64,000 nucleotides of DNA from Prorocentrum cordatum. Its lineage: Eukaryota; Sar; Dinophyceae; Prorocentrales; Prorocentraceae. Position numbers and translations under genes: made by a program. Position 1 is the first letter of the stretch. Each line of letters begins with the position of its first letter. The DNA is taken from the NCBI GenBank assembly GCA_963575745.1, contig CAUYUJ010020586.1, positions 1 through 64,000 on the forward strand, read 5' to 3'. Of this stretch, positions 1 through 9,182 are shown piece after piece. The notes under the pieces were generated by a model. It was not told where the DNA came from and searched no databases. It saw nothing but the letters and a program-made list of their open reading frames with translations.

Positions 1-388
1 GGGCACCTCCTGCCGCGCCGTCGCTCTTCTTCACACGCTTCGAGCGGGGGCCAGAGCTAGCGTCCTCAGCGCCAGTTCGCTTGGACGCCTCCCGCGCCGC
101 CTGCTCCTCTGCCTCACGCCTCTGCGCCGCCTGCTCCGTTGCCTGGCGCTCCTCCTCGTGCTTCAGCGCCGCCTCATCCTCCGCCTCGCCCTGCTGGCGC
201 GCGGTGTCAAAGATATCGATCGTCGCGGCGTCGCTCTCCTGGTTGCTCGCGGCCGCGCGGGTCTGCGCGGGGCCCTCAGCCTGTTCGAAGAACTTCTTCG
301 TCAACGCCCAGACCTCCGTGAAATCCTCCTCCACGCCCTCGATGAAATACAAGAAGACGAGGTCTTTGCGCCAGCTGCAATATTTGAC
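1..388 (-). CDS. Candidate 3' exon of a left-edge gene, charged coiled-coil protein (partial)
   Basis: Function unknown. Reading the minus strand from an AG at 390-389 (context TTCAG then GTC AAA TAT) gives an uninterrupted frame to the window edge. It starts VKYCSWRKDLVFLYFIEGVE and continues into a Glu/Ala/Arg-rich, probably coiled-coil segment with repeats of the EEQAAREA kind, ending in a basic KRVKK stretch that could be a nuclear localisation signal. Aromatic and hydrophobic residues with mixed codon use argue for real coding. The exon is separated from the next one upstream (932-610) by a GGA/TCC array, as expected for an intron. The protein continues beyond base 1. Splice sites are inferred and no homologue could be checked. 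Confidence 0.5.
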
Positions 389-442
389 CTGAAAGAGAAG
401 CGCATCACTACTACCCTCTTGGGCCCCCACGGGCGGGCCAAG

Positions 443-556
443 GAGGAGAAGGGGGGGGGCGGCGGGGGGAGGAGGAGGAGGAGGAAGAGAAGGAGGAGGA
501 GGAGGAGGAGGAGGAGGAGGAGAAGGAGAAGGAGGAGAGGGAGGACGGGGGAGAGC
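443..556. repeat. (GGA)n microsatellite in a putative intron
   Basis: Imperfect GGA/GAA repeats with two G runs. On the minus strand this is a TCC tract ending about 50 nt before the AG acceptor at 390-389, so it could serve as a polypyrimidine tract. Confidence 0.9.
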
Positions 557-609
557 AGAAGGCACTGCCACATCACTCCCCCCGTTCGGGGGGGGAGGGT
601 GGACGGTGG

Positions 610-932
610 CAGGGATTCGCGCCCGCTGACGAATGGCGCGCCGATGGCCAAACACTTGAGGCAGTAGTTGGCGCAGCTCCTGGAGCCGCGCTTGCCGCCG
701 CCCTCCTCCACGATGATCCTGTTGGCTGTCAGGTACCTGCCGTCCTTGTAGACGCGCTTGCGGAACTGCTTCGTGTGGACCCTCTCCTGCATCTTATGCT
801 TGAAGGTGCTCTTGAGCCACTGCGCCCTGAACTTTGCCTGGGCGTCCTGGTTGCCGCTCAGCTTGTCGTACTCCTTCTTGTCGGCCTTGCTCTGAGCGCC
901 CTTCCCCGTGATGTGCCGTTGCCAGCGGCCAC
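610..932 (-). CDS. Candidate internal exon, lysine-rich conserved-looking domain
   Basis: Function unknown. After a CACCACAG at 940-933 the minus strand reads GRWQRHITGKGAQSKADKKE and goes on through KFRAQWLKSTFKH and QERVHTKQFRKRVY to a Cys-containing segment (CANYCLKCLAIGAPFV). The mixture of W, Y, F, H and K with no low complexity is typical of a folded domain and unlike the flanking repeats. I recall similar lysine/tryptophan modules in unnamed Prorocentrum-type dinoflagellate proteins, but could not verify this. Its 5' neighbour is a 9-bp GGAGGATGA-type array and its 3' neighbour a TCC array, both probably intronic. The donor near 610-630 is uncertain (several GT choices), as is the reading phase to the exon upstream. 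Confidence 0.5.
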
Positions 933-961
933 CTGTGGTGTCATATTGGTTTTGCTGACTC

Positions 962-1071
962 GACCTCCTCATCCTCCTCATCATCCGCATCCTCCTCATC
1001 CCCCTCCTCCATCCTCCTCATCCTCCTCATCCCCCTCATCCTCCTCATCCTCCTCATCTTCCTCGTCCTCA
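962..1071. repeat. CCTCATCCT-type 9-bp microsatellite
   Basis: Tandem TCC/CAT units between two coding-looking segments. On the minus strand a GTGAGG donor-like site at 1072-1067 precedes it, supporting an intron. Confidence 0.8.
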
Positions 1072-1072
1072 C

Positions 1073-1480
1073 CCCTCCCATCCCCGTCGTTCTCGCTCCG
1101 CCCCACCTGCGGCATTGCCCGCGGCGCCCCTCGCGTTGAACATCCAGTTCTTGGCTCGCATGCTCTCCCAAAACTCTGCGTCCTTCATGTCGGCGTCAAT
1201 GGTGCAGTTGTCGGGGTCGACCTCTTGCCCGTCGAGCTCGGCCTCCGTGGACGTGTAGGAGCTCCACGAAGGCGACTTGTAGATCTCGCCCAGCACGTTG
1301 CACATCACATCATCGTCGACAGCTGCTGCTAGCTTCGCCGCCTGCGAGGCTATCTTATTGTCGAGATCGTCGCCGCCGCTGGTGTTGAAGAAGTCGGAGA
1401 AGTCCATGCCAAATTCGAAGGGCTGATGCTGCTGGGGCACAGCCTGCGGTGGCTGCTGCTGCTGCTGGGGCACAGCCTGC

Positions 1481-1519
<39 letters not shown>

Positions 1520-2390
1520 GGCACAGCCTGCGGCTGCTGCTGCTGCTGCTGCTGCTGCTGGGGCGCAGCCTGCGCTGGCTGCTCCGCTGCCTGGGCGGCG
1601 GCCCTCTGGGCTGCATCCTTCGCCGCCGCCTCCTGCTCGGCTGCCCTCTGGGCTGCCTCCTTCGCCGCCGCCTCCTGCTCGGCTGCCCTCTGGGCTGCCT
1701 CCTTCGCCGCCGCCTCCTGCTTGCCTGCCTCCGCCTGGGCTGCCGTCGCCTGGGCTGCCTCCTGCTCGGCTGCCTCCTTCTGGGCTGCCTCCTTCACCGC
1801 CGCCTCGTTCTCGGCTGCCTCCGCCTGGGCTGCCTGCACCTGGGCCACCTGGGCTGCCTCCCTCTCGGCCGCCTCCTTTTTGAACTTCTCCTTCATCATG
1901 GCCACGTAGTCGCTGTCGGGAATATGGCGGGGCGGCTCGCCAGGCAAGCCCATCATGCGCCAGGCGACCGCCGTCTCGTCGGTCCTCTCCGACGCGGCGA
2001 CCTCCGCGCCCGCCCTCGCGCCAGCCCTGGCGCCAGCCTCGGCGCCAGCCTCGGCGCCGGCCTCGGCGCCAGCCTCGGCGCCAGCCTTGGCGCCAGCCTC
2101 GGCGCCAGCCTCGGCGCGGCTCGCGCCTGCCGAACCCGCGGCGCCCGCGTCGCCGTCGGCCTCGGCGTTTGCCTCGGCCTTGGCGGCGGGCTCGTCCTCC
2201 TCCGCGGACTCAGTCGCCGACGACGGCGGCTCGGCGCGGCGGCGGCGGCGGGCGCGGCGAGCCTGGAGGACGCCGTCCGCGTCCTCTGGGTGGGCCCGCA
2301 GCACCTCGCAGGACGGCTCGCAGGCGCTGCTGCTCTCGTCGCCGCTGTCCTGGGAGGCGGGCGAAACATTGCGCTGCCCCCATGTCGACC
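1073..2390 (-). CDS. Candidate exon, Ala/Glu-repeat and poly-Gln protein
   Basis: Function unknown. The minus strand encodes, in order: an acidic/Ser segment (SQDSGDESSSACEPSCEVL), a basic patch of five arginines, a run of four-residue AEAG repeats created by a 12-bp tandem repeat at about 2018-2118, a long EAAxKEAAQ-type helical repeat (probable coiled coil) at about 1590-1890, three glutamine runs made of CAG at about 1430-1570, and a non-repetitive C-terminal part with FGMDFSDFFNTSG and EFWESMRAKNWMFNARG. The start is uncertain; the upstream part around 2390-2450 may hold the acceptor. A GTGAGG at 1072 would be the donor, but its phase does not match the acceptor at 933 exactly, so one boundary is wrong or there is a small extra exon. 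Repeat expansions make length polymorphism likely. Confidence 0.5.
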
Positions 2391-2658
2391 CCCGATCTGC
2401 CAGGATCCTGACCCCAGGGGTGGGGGGGTGGGGGCGAAGATTTCCAGTTGCCTGGCGATCCGCATCCGACGAGGCCGCAACCGTCGCACAAGAGACGGGC
2501 GGGGCCGCGGCCGTACCAGCCATTCCCGAGCGACGGAATGCGCGGCCGAGCGGTGTGCACCACGCCCGTTTCGGGACGGGCACCCCTTGCAGCTTTGTCG
2601 GCATGGGCCAAAGTGCTTCGGCCAGCGTGGCACGGTTGCTGTTGCCGTGGCTCCAAAC

Positions 2659-2687
2659 TTCGCGCTTCGCGCTGCGCGAAGCGCGAA
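2659..2687. repeat. Near-perfect GC palindrome (14-bp arms, 1-nt centre)
   Basis: Arms TTCGCGCTTCGCGC and GCGCGAAGCGCGAA flank a single T. A related unit CGCGAAGCGCGAA recurs at about 2752-2764, followed by TATCTTCGCG. A 15- to 16-base C run follows at 2709-2723. Confidence 0.85.
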
Positions 2688-2829
2688 TAACTTCGCTCTC
2701 TCGCGCCGCCCCCCCCCCCCCCCATGGGGGAGAGAATGAGGGCCGCGAACCGCGAAGCGCGAATATCTTCGCGCCCTCGTGGGGGGCCCTTGCTGTTGCG
2801 GAGGACGGTACTCCAGACTTCGCAATAAA

Positions 2830-3560
2830 AGGAGGGGGGTTCTCATTTCGGGGGGGGTCTGATTTGAGCTGTCTCGGAGGGTTCGGGGGGGTCTGGGCAA
2901 AGGGCCGCCCTTTCATGGATGGTCTGGGAGGGTCTAAAACTTCTAGTGTGGAGTAGAGGAGTGGGCAATGGTTGAACGATGGTAGGGAGGAGTAGATAAT
3001 GGTTAAAATAAGTGCAGGAAAGGGAGGAGGACGAGGGGTGGGCAATGGAAGAGGATAGGGAGGAGGAGGAGGAGGAGGAGGAGGAGGAGGACGAGGAGGA
3101 CGAGGGGGAGGCAATGGAGGAGGAGGGTAGGGAGGATGAGGAGAAGGAGGAGGAGGAGGAAGAGAAGGAGGAGGAGGAGGAGGAGGAGGAGGAGGAGGAG
3201 GAGGAGGAGGGGGAGGAGGACTCTTTGGACACCGCCTCCAGCCCTCGTCGCTCCAGACGGCGCCGCGGCGCCCGCGGCCGTGGCGAGCCTGTCTGGGGTT
3301 CAGAAGCCCCCCTCCCCCCCCCTCCCTCCTCCCTTCCCCCCTCCTACCCTGCCTCCCTTCCCTCCCTTCCCTCCAATCCTCCCCCACCTTCCCTCCCCCC
3401 TGCCCTCTACCCTCCTCCTTCCCTCCCTCTCTACCCGTTCCTCCCGTCCATCCGTGCCCTCCCTCCCTCCCTCCATCCCTCCCATCTCCGTTTTACATCC
3501 CGCCTCGTTGTTTCCTCGCTCCCCCAGCCTCATTCGACCTCCGCCCCCCAGAGCCTGGAT
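2830..3560. repeat. Purine tract (GGA)n followed by pyrimidine tract (CCCT)n
   Basis: No gene seen on either strand. The plus strand is almost pure purine (GGA/GAG) from about 3058 to 3215, then after a short GC-rich spacer becomes almost pure pyrimidine (CCCT/CCTT units) from 3305 to about 3500. All long frames here are repeat translations. Confidence 0.8.
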
Positions 3561-3631
3561 CACCCAAAGCTGCCATTGGTGAAGCCCAGCATGATGCTGA
3601 TCGGGCTGCTCGTCACCTGGGCCTCGACGAG

Positions 3632-3905
3632 GAGGGGGAGGAGGAGGGGCGGAGGAGGAGGAGGAGGAGGAAGCGGATGGAGAGGGGGGGGAGGAGGAGG
3701 GAAAGGAGAAGGAAAGATGCTGAGTAGGACTGAGAGGGGAAGAAGGAAGAGGGAGAGAAGGAGGGAGGAGGAGGAGGAGGAGGATGAGGAGGAGGAGGGG
3801 GAGGAGGAGAAGGAGGAGGGGGATGGGAGAGGGAGGGGAGAGGGGAGGAGGGATAGAAGGAGGGAGGAGGAGAAGGAGGAGGAGGAGTAGGAGGAGGAGG
3901 AGGAA
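3632..3905. repeat. (GGA)n microsatellite
   Basis: About 270 bp of imperfect GGA/GAA repeats. On the minus strand it lies directly downstream of the candidate exon at 4002-3925. Confidence 0.9.
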
Positions 3906-3924
3906 TTGAATGAGATGGGAGGGG

Positions 3925-4002
3925 CCTCGTTCATCATGAAGCCACCAGGCGGGCCCTCGCCCATGAAGTCCTCATCCTGGCGGGGGCGCAAATCCAGCTT
4001 AC
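3925..4002 (-). CDS. Candidate small exon
   Basis: On the minus strand a TATGCCAG acceptor-like site (AG at 4004-4003) is followed by a short frame reading KLDLRPRQDEDFMGEGPPGG then FMMNEAP before running into serine repeats from the TCC array. It is too short to name. The sequence up to the acceptor is the end of the hairpin element at 4008-4165, and a related GGATTTGC context recurs beside the second hairpin copy at about 7190, so this segment might belong to the repeat rather than a gene. Confidence 0.3.
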
Positions 4003-4007
4003 CTGGC

Positions 4008-4165
4008 ATACGGGCTCAACGGCTCAACGGCTCAATGGGTGCTCAACGATGTCGGCGTTGATCCATTGAGCCCCTGCTCTCCGCCACTCCGAGGCGAAGT
4101 GAGAGCTCGCTGGATCAACGCGCGCCCCGTTGAGCCCCCGTGCAGCCGTTGAGCCCTTGAGCGCC
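4008..4165. repeat. Hairpin dispersed element (CAACGG family), copy 1
   Basis: Built from GGCTCAACGG-type words on the left, a long inner inverted repeat (GTTGATCCATTGAGC against GAGCTCGCTGGATCAAC) and the reversed words CCGTTGAGC on the right, so the whole segment can fold on itself. A second copy lies at 7205-7345 and a half copy at 7485-7550. Confidence 0.75.
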
Positions 4166-4256
4166 CACCCTCCGCACCCGGACTTCCCCTCCCCCTACGC
4201 ATTCCTCCGATCTTCCCCTCCTCCTCCCCCCAGCACCTTTCTCCGTAAGACATTTT

Positions 4257-5743
4257 TCAACGCGTGTCCTGCGCCGCTGCTGGCGGCGCTGCTGCTGGGG
4301 CGCTGGCGGCGCCTTCTGGTACTCTTTCTGGCGACTTCACTGCTGCAGGGGCTGTCGCTGGTTTCTTGCTGCACGGGGCCTCCTCCTCCTCCTCGCCATC
4401 GCCATCTTCTGCAGTTGCTCCTGCTGGCTTCTTGCTGCATGGGGCCTCCTCCTCGTCATCATCATCATCATCTTCTGTAGTCGCTCCTGCTGGCTTCTTG
4501 CTGCACTGGGGCTCTTCCTCGCCCTCGTCATCATCATCTTCTGCTGTCGATACGTCTGGCTTCTTGCTGCATGGGGGCTCTCCCTCGTCCTCATCATCAT
4601 CTGCAGTCGCTCCTGCTGGCTTCTTGCTGCATGGGGGCTCTCCCTCGCCATCGCCACCGTCATCTCGAGTGGCTGCTGCTGGCCTCTTCGCTTTCGGCCC
4701 GAAATCGTCGGCACCGTCGATTCCAGTCGCTGCTGCTGGCCTCTCCCTGTTCGCTTTCGCAGCGCCGTCCATGGCATCGCCCTCCTCTTCCTCTGCGTCC
4801 TCTTCCTCCTCTTCCTCTGCGTCATCTTCCTCCTCTTCCTCCTCTTCCTCTTCTTCCTCCTCTTCCTCCTCTTCTGCGGCATCGTCATCTGCCGCGTCTG
4901 CTGCGCCAGAGACGCTGGCAGCGGCAGGTTCCTCCGCCATTGACGCCTCCTCGGGACTGCCTTTGCCTTTGCCTTCGGCGCTGCCTTGACGAACGGCGCT
5001 TTGGCCCTCTCGGCCTGCTCTTTTGTCATATTGCCCTTTGCCATCTGCTTGATAATCGCCGTCATGCCCTTTATCGCCGCAGCCTTCTCGTCGCTGCTGT
5101 GCCTGGTGATGATCAGCTGGAACGGTGGCGCGTTCTTTCCTTTGAGCTTGAGGCTCGAGCCGTCGCGCCCGTCCTGGTACTCGAACAACTTCCACGAACT
5201 GCCCTCTTTGGTCTCGACCGTGTAGTGCACGGGCCTATGGCTAGCCTCGTTCGCGGCCCAAGTGGCGAGCATGCCGTGCGTCAGATTCGGCACCTCCCAC
5301 TGCATGCCGTCGTTCCAGTACGCGATGACACTGTCATCTGCGTCCTTGCTCTCGTCCATCTTGAGCGGCTTGCTGGCCTCCCTAGCGCAAGGCTTCGTCG
5401 AGCCGATGGCGACGCGGTAGACGACCTGCTCATCCCTGTTCAGCTTGCACCTGTAGTCGCTGGCGTTCACCGCTGGACCTGCGCCTGATGCAGCGGCGGG
5501 CGCTGCTGCCGTCTGCTCGGGCCCATCGGAGTCCAGGAACGATACCTCAGTGAAGTTCACCAGCCAGCTTGGTTTCGGGCCGCCCTTAGCTTTCAGCAAG
5601 GCTTGATCTACATCTCGTCTCATCGCTCTGGCCCGTCGTGACATTTTCGAACTCCACCTGGTAGCTTCCGGCCCCAATGCCCACTGCGTCTCGTTATGGG
5701 CCGCCGCCGCCCTGAACGCCAACTCCAGCGGTTTCTCTTTCAC
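4257..5743 (-). CDS. Candidate exon or gene with a folded N-terminal domain and acidic repeat C-terminus; apparent frameshift
   Basis: Function unknown. After a GAGCCCAG acceptor (AG at 5745-5744) the minus strand reads VKEKPLELAFRAAAAHNETQ, then MSRRARAMRRDVDQALLKAK (Met at about 5643) and about 200 residues of mixed sequence with WLVNFTEVSF, YWNDGMQWEVPN, TKEGSSWKLFEYQDGRDG and LIITRHSSDEKAAAIKGM. This looks like a genuine globular domain. Around 4950-4985 the frame must change once to continue as SPEEASMAEEPAAASVSG, a poly-Glu/Asp run, and then about six repeats of PxCSKKPAGATxxDDD, ending with stop at 4257. The other frame gives only Arg-rich nonsense, so a one-base indel, sequencing error or small intron is likely. 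A (CT)n tract lies just upstream in the probable intron. Confidence 0.5.
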
Positions 5744-5781
5744 CTGGGCTCGAGTACGGTGCAACGATAACAACAAAGCTG

Positions 5782-5782
<1 letters not shown>

Positions 5783-5839
<57 letters not shown>

Positions 5840-5855
5840 TCCCTCTTTCTTTATT

Positions 5856-5897
<42 letters not shown>
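5783..5897. repeat. (CT)n microsatellite
   Basis: Two long CT runs separated by CCCTCTTTCTTTATTTCTTT. On the minus strand this is (GA)n, about 40 nt before the acceptor at 5745. Confidence 0.95.
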
Positions 5898-5900
<3 letters not shown>

Positions 5901-6112
5901 CCCCCTCTGCAATTCTTCACGCTTCGCGCATCCCCGCCAGCCCATCTCAAAACAACAACTCTTGCGAAGCATGCCGGCAGCCGCGTTTTTCAGGCGTGTT
6001 TCCGCCTGCCCCCGCAAATCTCCCCTGTTCCCCCTTCCCCCCGCCTACTTGCACGTCCTCCTTGTGGTGGGGGCGGGGGAAGGGCGAGGCGGAGGAGGAG
6101 GGAGAGAAATAA

Positions 6113-6115
6113 ATG

Positions 6116-6164
<49 letters not shown>

Positions 6165-6193
6165 AAAAAAAAAAAAACAAAAAAAAAAAAAAG

Positions 6194-6235
<42 letters not shown>

Positions 6236-6365
6236 TTAAAAACGAAATGAAAAAAAAAAAAAAAAAAGAACACAAAAAGAAAAAAAAAAAAAAAAAAGAA
6301 AAAAACAAAAAAAAAAATAAATAAAAAAAAAAAAAAAAAAAAAGAACAAAAAAAAAAAAAAAAAG
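6113..6365. repeat. About 250-bp A-rich tract
   Basis: Nearly pure A on the plus strand with scattered G, C and T interruptions. It could be the tail of an old plus-strand retrocopy, but no coding sequence is recognisable upstream on that strand. Confidence 0.95.
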
Positions 6366-6680
6366 CGCTCCTCGTGGTTTGAGTCGTTCGGGCTTCTCGT
6401 CCTGGTGTGAGTCGTTCGGGCCCTTCTTCCTGGTGTGAGTCGTTCGGGCTCTTCGTGGTGTGAGTCGTTCGGGCTCTTCGTCCTGGTGTGAATCGTTCGG
6501 GCTTCTCGTGGTGTGAGTTGTTCGGGCCCCTCGTCCTGGTGTGAGTCGTTCGGGCCCCTCCTCCTGGTGGGACTCGTTCGGGCTCCTCGTGGTGTGAGTC
6601 GTTCGGGGCCCTCGTCGTGGTGTGAGTCGTTCGGGCTCCTCGTGGTGCGAGTCGTTCGGGCGCCTCGTCCTGGTGTGGCG
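6366..6680. repeat. 25/28-bp minisatellite, about 11 copies
   Basis: Unit core TGGTGTGAGTCGTTCGGGC; spacers alternate between the long form CTCGTCC and a form lacking GTCC or TCC, so units of 28 and 25 bp intermix. It begins directly at the end of the A-tract. Confidence 0.9.
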
Positions 6681-6683
6681 GCC

Positions 6684-7145
6684 CCAGGGGCTTCTAGGAG
6701 CGTCTTGGGTGCCTTGGGGGAGCTTCTTCGGGCCTCTCTTGGAGGCCGTTTGGGGCGTCTTGGGGGCCTCTTGGCGGCCCCAGGGGCTTCCAGGAGCGTC
6801 TTGGGTGCCTCGGGGGAGCCTCTTGGGGCCTCTTGGGGGCATCTTGGGGGCCTCTTGGAGGTATCTTGGGGCCGTCTTTCGGGCGATCGATCACAGCTGG
6901 GGCGAACATGTTTGTCAGTCACCCCGTCGGGGCCAGAATCCTCGTGAGGGGTGTCGTTTTTTTAGCCCTTCCAAGAGTCGAGAAAAGGGCGCTCCAACCA
7001 CCCGCGAAAAGGACCTCTCGAGGTCCAGGGGGAGGGGGTAGGGGGAGGGGTAAACCCCTCCCCGAATGGGAAGAAGGGGGGTTGAGAACAGAGTGAGCTC
7101 GCTAAACCTCTCACGCCCAAAGGGCTGGTGGGATTACACAATATG
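6684..7145 (-). repeat. Composite hairpin/decamer dispersed element, reverse orientation
   Basis: Plus strand: repeats of GGCCTCTTGGGG and GGCGTCTTGGGG at about 10-12-bp spacing to 6895, then at 7042-7063 the hairpin GGGGAGGGG-TAAA-CCCCTCCCC, then ACGCCCAAAGGGCTGGTGGG. This is the mirror order of the copies at 13404 and 41250, so one element is inserted here on the minus strand. Confidence 0.7.
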
Positions 7146-7204
7146 AGTACTACTCCTCTCTCCCCTGACCCGCCACCGTAAATGCAAATCCACCTTGCCA
7201 CGCA

Positions 7205-7345
7205 GACGGGCTCAACAGCTCAACGGGCGCTCGACAGCTACGGCGTTGATCCATTGAGCCCCTGATCTCCGCCTTCCGAGGAGGAGCGAGAGCTCAATGG
7301 ATCAACGCATGCCCCGTTGAGCTCCCATTGAGCCGTTGAACCCTC
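7205..7345. repeat. Hairpin dispersed element (CAACGG family), copy 2
   Basis: Contains GCGTTGATCCATTGAGC and its exact complement GCTCAATGGATCAACGC separated by about 35 nt, flanked by outer inverted words (GCTCAACGGG against CCCCGTTGAGC). Clearly related to the copy at 4008-4165. Confidence 0.8.
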
Positions 7346-7685
7346 CCCTCCCCCTATCTTCACTGTCTAATTCTCAGAGGGTGGCGATGGGGGAAGGGTC
7401 GAGGGAAATGCAGAAATGCCAGAGTACCCGATGCCCAATCACCTTATACACGGCATTGATGATATTCACGTGTTTCTGAAGCTTGAGCGCGAGCTCAATG
7501 GGTCAACGCGTGCCCCGTTGAGCTCCCATTGAGCCGTTGAGCCCTCCCCTCCCCTTATCTCCGCCGTCCAATTCTCAGAGGGTGGCGATGGGGGAGGGGT
7601 CGAGGGGAATCAGAAATGCCAGAGTGCCCGGTGCCCAATCACCTTATACACGGCATTGATGATATTCACGTGCTTCTGAAGCTTG
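7284..7685. repeat. 201-bp direct tandem duplication
   Basis: Unit 1 is 7284-7484 and unit 2 is 7485-7685. Both run from GAGCG(A/C)GAGCTCAATGG through CAGAGGGTGGCGATGGGG to CACGTG(T/C)TTCTGAAGCTTG. The duplication copies the right half of the hairpin element plus the end of the candidate exon at 7610-7864. Confidence 0.85.
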
Positions 7686-7864
7686 TCCGTGTCGCGGGCG
7701 CCATTCAACTCCTCGCGATATGGGGCCAGCGCGGAGGATGTCACCGCTGCGATCAGTGCCTGAACGACTCGCGAGGGCGGCTCCTGGGACTCCTTTTTTT
7801 GTGCCATTTGCTTCGAAATTGCTGCGGGCGACGACGCCGCGGCGACGGCGGGCCTCAACGCCAA
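7610..7864 (-). CDS. Candidate exon, helical segment
   Basis: Function unknown. The minus strand reads ISKQMAQKKESQEPPSRVVQ then LIAAVTSSALAPYREELN, DKLQKHVNIINAVYKVIG and HRALWHF before a stop. The hydrophobic heptad-like pattern suggests alpha helices and is unlike the surrounding repeats. The last 25 or so codons are present a second time (7483-7405) because of the 201-bp duplication. It could be the 3' end of a separate gene or an exon of the minus-strand gene to its left. The short length keeps confidence low. Confidence 0.35.
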   Translation of the reverse strand: MALRPAVAAASSPAAISKQMAQKKESQEPPSRVVQALIAAVTSSALAPYREELNGARDTDKLQKHVNIINAVYKVIGHRALWHF

Positions 7865-7879
7865 TTTTCATGATTGACG

Positions 7880-8260
7880 TTTTCCGAGCAACGCCCAGTG
7901 TCATGATCCAGTTTTCCGAGCAGCGCCAAATGTACTGATCCAGTTTTTTTCAGAGCAGCGCCCGATTACACGACGTACGTTTTCCGTTCCAGTTTTTCGA
8001 GCAGCGCCAAGCTTCCTGATCCAGTTGCTCAGCGCAGCAATTGTTTTCCTGATGCATTTTTTTGTTTGTTTGTTTTTTTTGTTTCTTTCCCTCTTTTTCT
8101 TCTTCTTCTCCTCTCTCTTCCTCTTCTTCTCCGAACCGCGCCCAACTTTCCGACGCCGTTTTTTTTTTCTTTTTTTTCAGAGCCGCACCCGTGTTTTGGT
8201 TGTTGTTTTTTTTTTTTTTTGTTCTAGTTGTTCCGAGCCGAGCTTGCCGATGCGGCAAAA
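7880..8260. repeat. Degenerate minisatellite with T-rich tracts
   Basis: Recurring words CCGAGCAGCGCCNA and TGATCCAGTTTTT at roughly 30-40-bp spacing, changing into T-rich stretches at 8055-8220. No gene seen. Confidence 0.6.
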
Positions 8261-8282
8261 GGCATGTGGATCGCGTCACAGC

Positions 8283-8430
8283 TCTCGCCTGCCCGCGGGG
8301 CACGGGGCGCGTAAGCGTTCTTCCCTGCCCATGGGGCAACGCGCGTGTAAGTGTTCCTCCTTGCCCATGGGGCAACGCGCGTGTGAGCGTTCCGCCTTGC
8401 CCATGGGGCAGCGCGCGTGTAAGTTTGGGT
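8283..8430. repeat. About 42-bp tandem repeat, four copies
   Basis: Units contain GCCCATGGGGCAACGCGCGTG followed by TAAGTGTTCC-type spacers. Each carries the palindrome TTGCCCATGGGGCAA. No spacer diversity and no cas-like genes, so not a CRISPR. Confidence 0.8.
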
Positions 8431-8524
8431 CGTGCCACTGAAACCGCCAGCCTAATAGGCAAAACGGCTCGTGCGCCCGCATCATCGCGCGGAAATCGCC
8501 TGCCCATGAAGGCAATCGGCGTAT

Positions 8525-8648
8525 GATCCTATTATGTGTGCACGTGCGTACATATCATCATGTATGCATGTATGTATTATAGTTACACCATATAGATATG
8601 TGTATATGCAAATGGTGTATGTGTATATATGTGTGTATGTGTATATGA

Positions 8649-8681
<33 letters not shown>

Positions 8682-8850
8682 CAGATATGTGTATATACAT
8701 ACATACATGTTTACGACTACACCTACAGATGCATATATATATATATATGTATATTTATAACTATGTATATGGAATCCGCATATCATCTATATGTTTGTGC
8801 ATGCAGTTACATGCATAAGATATACAGACCAGCGAATATGTTAGCAGCAC
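8525..8850. repeat. AT-rich island with TA/TATG repeats
   Basis: Very low GC in an otherwise GC-rich region, with runs of TATATA and TATG/TACA. No gene seen. Could be an unwinding-prone or scaffold-type site, but nothing shows this directly. Confidence 0.85.
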
Positions 8851-8854
8851 CAAC

Positions 8855-9000
8855 CCATTTTTGGATCAGAAAAACTAGCTCGGATCAGAAAACGCAGGTC
8901 GGATCAAAATCAGGTTGTTCGACGCCATCGGATCAGAAACAACGTGTTGGATCAGATCCAGGCGCCCCGAACAGATCTGGATCAGAATTCCAGATCCTGG
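8855..9000. repeat. GGATCAG(AA) short repeats
   Basis: At least seven occurrences of GGATCAGA/GGATCAAA at irregular spacing, so the stretch is rich in GATC. Confidence 0.6.
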
Positions 9001-9182
9001 CAACCCCAGGGCAACCCCAGATCCACCTGCCCGCCAGTGCGGGCGTGGGCGCGGGGAAGGGGAACCGCGGATCCCGTGGCAGGGTGCCTGGGCGCCACAA
9101 CGTCCCAGGTCTCCTACCGCGGGTCCGCGATGCCCTTGCGCATAGTAGCGCAGAGGCCCGACCATGGGCCAAAAGAATCCTT

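Noticed and set aside
1426-2956. Long plus-strand frames rich in Leu or Ala (437 and 333 residues)
   Set aside because: Antisense shadows of the CAG and Ala-Glu repeats in the minus-strand exon.
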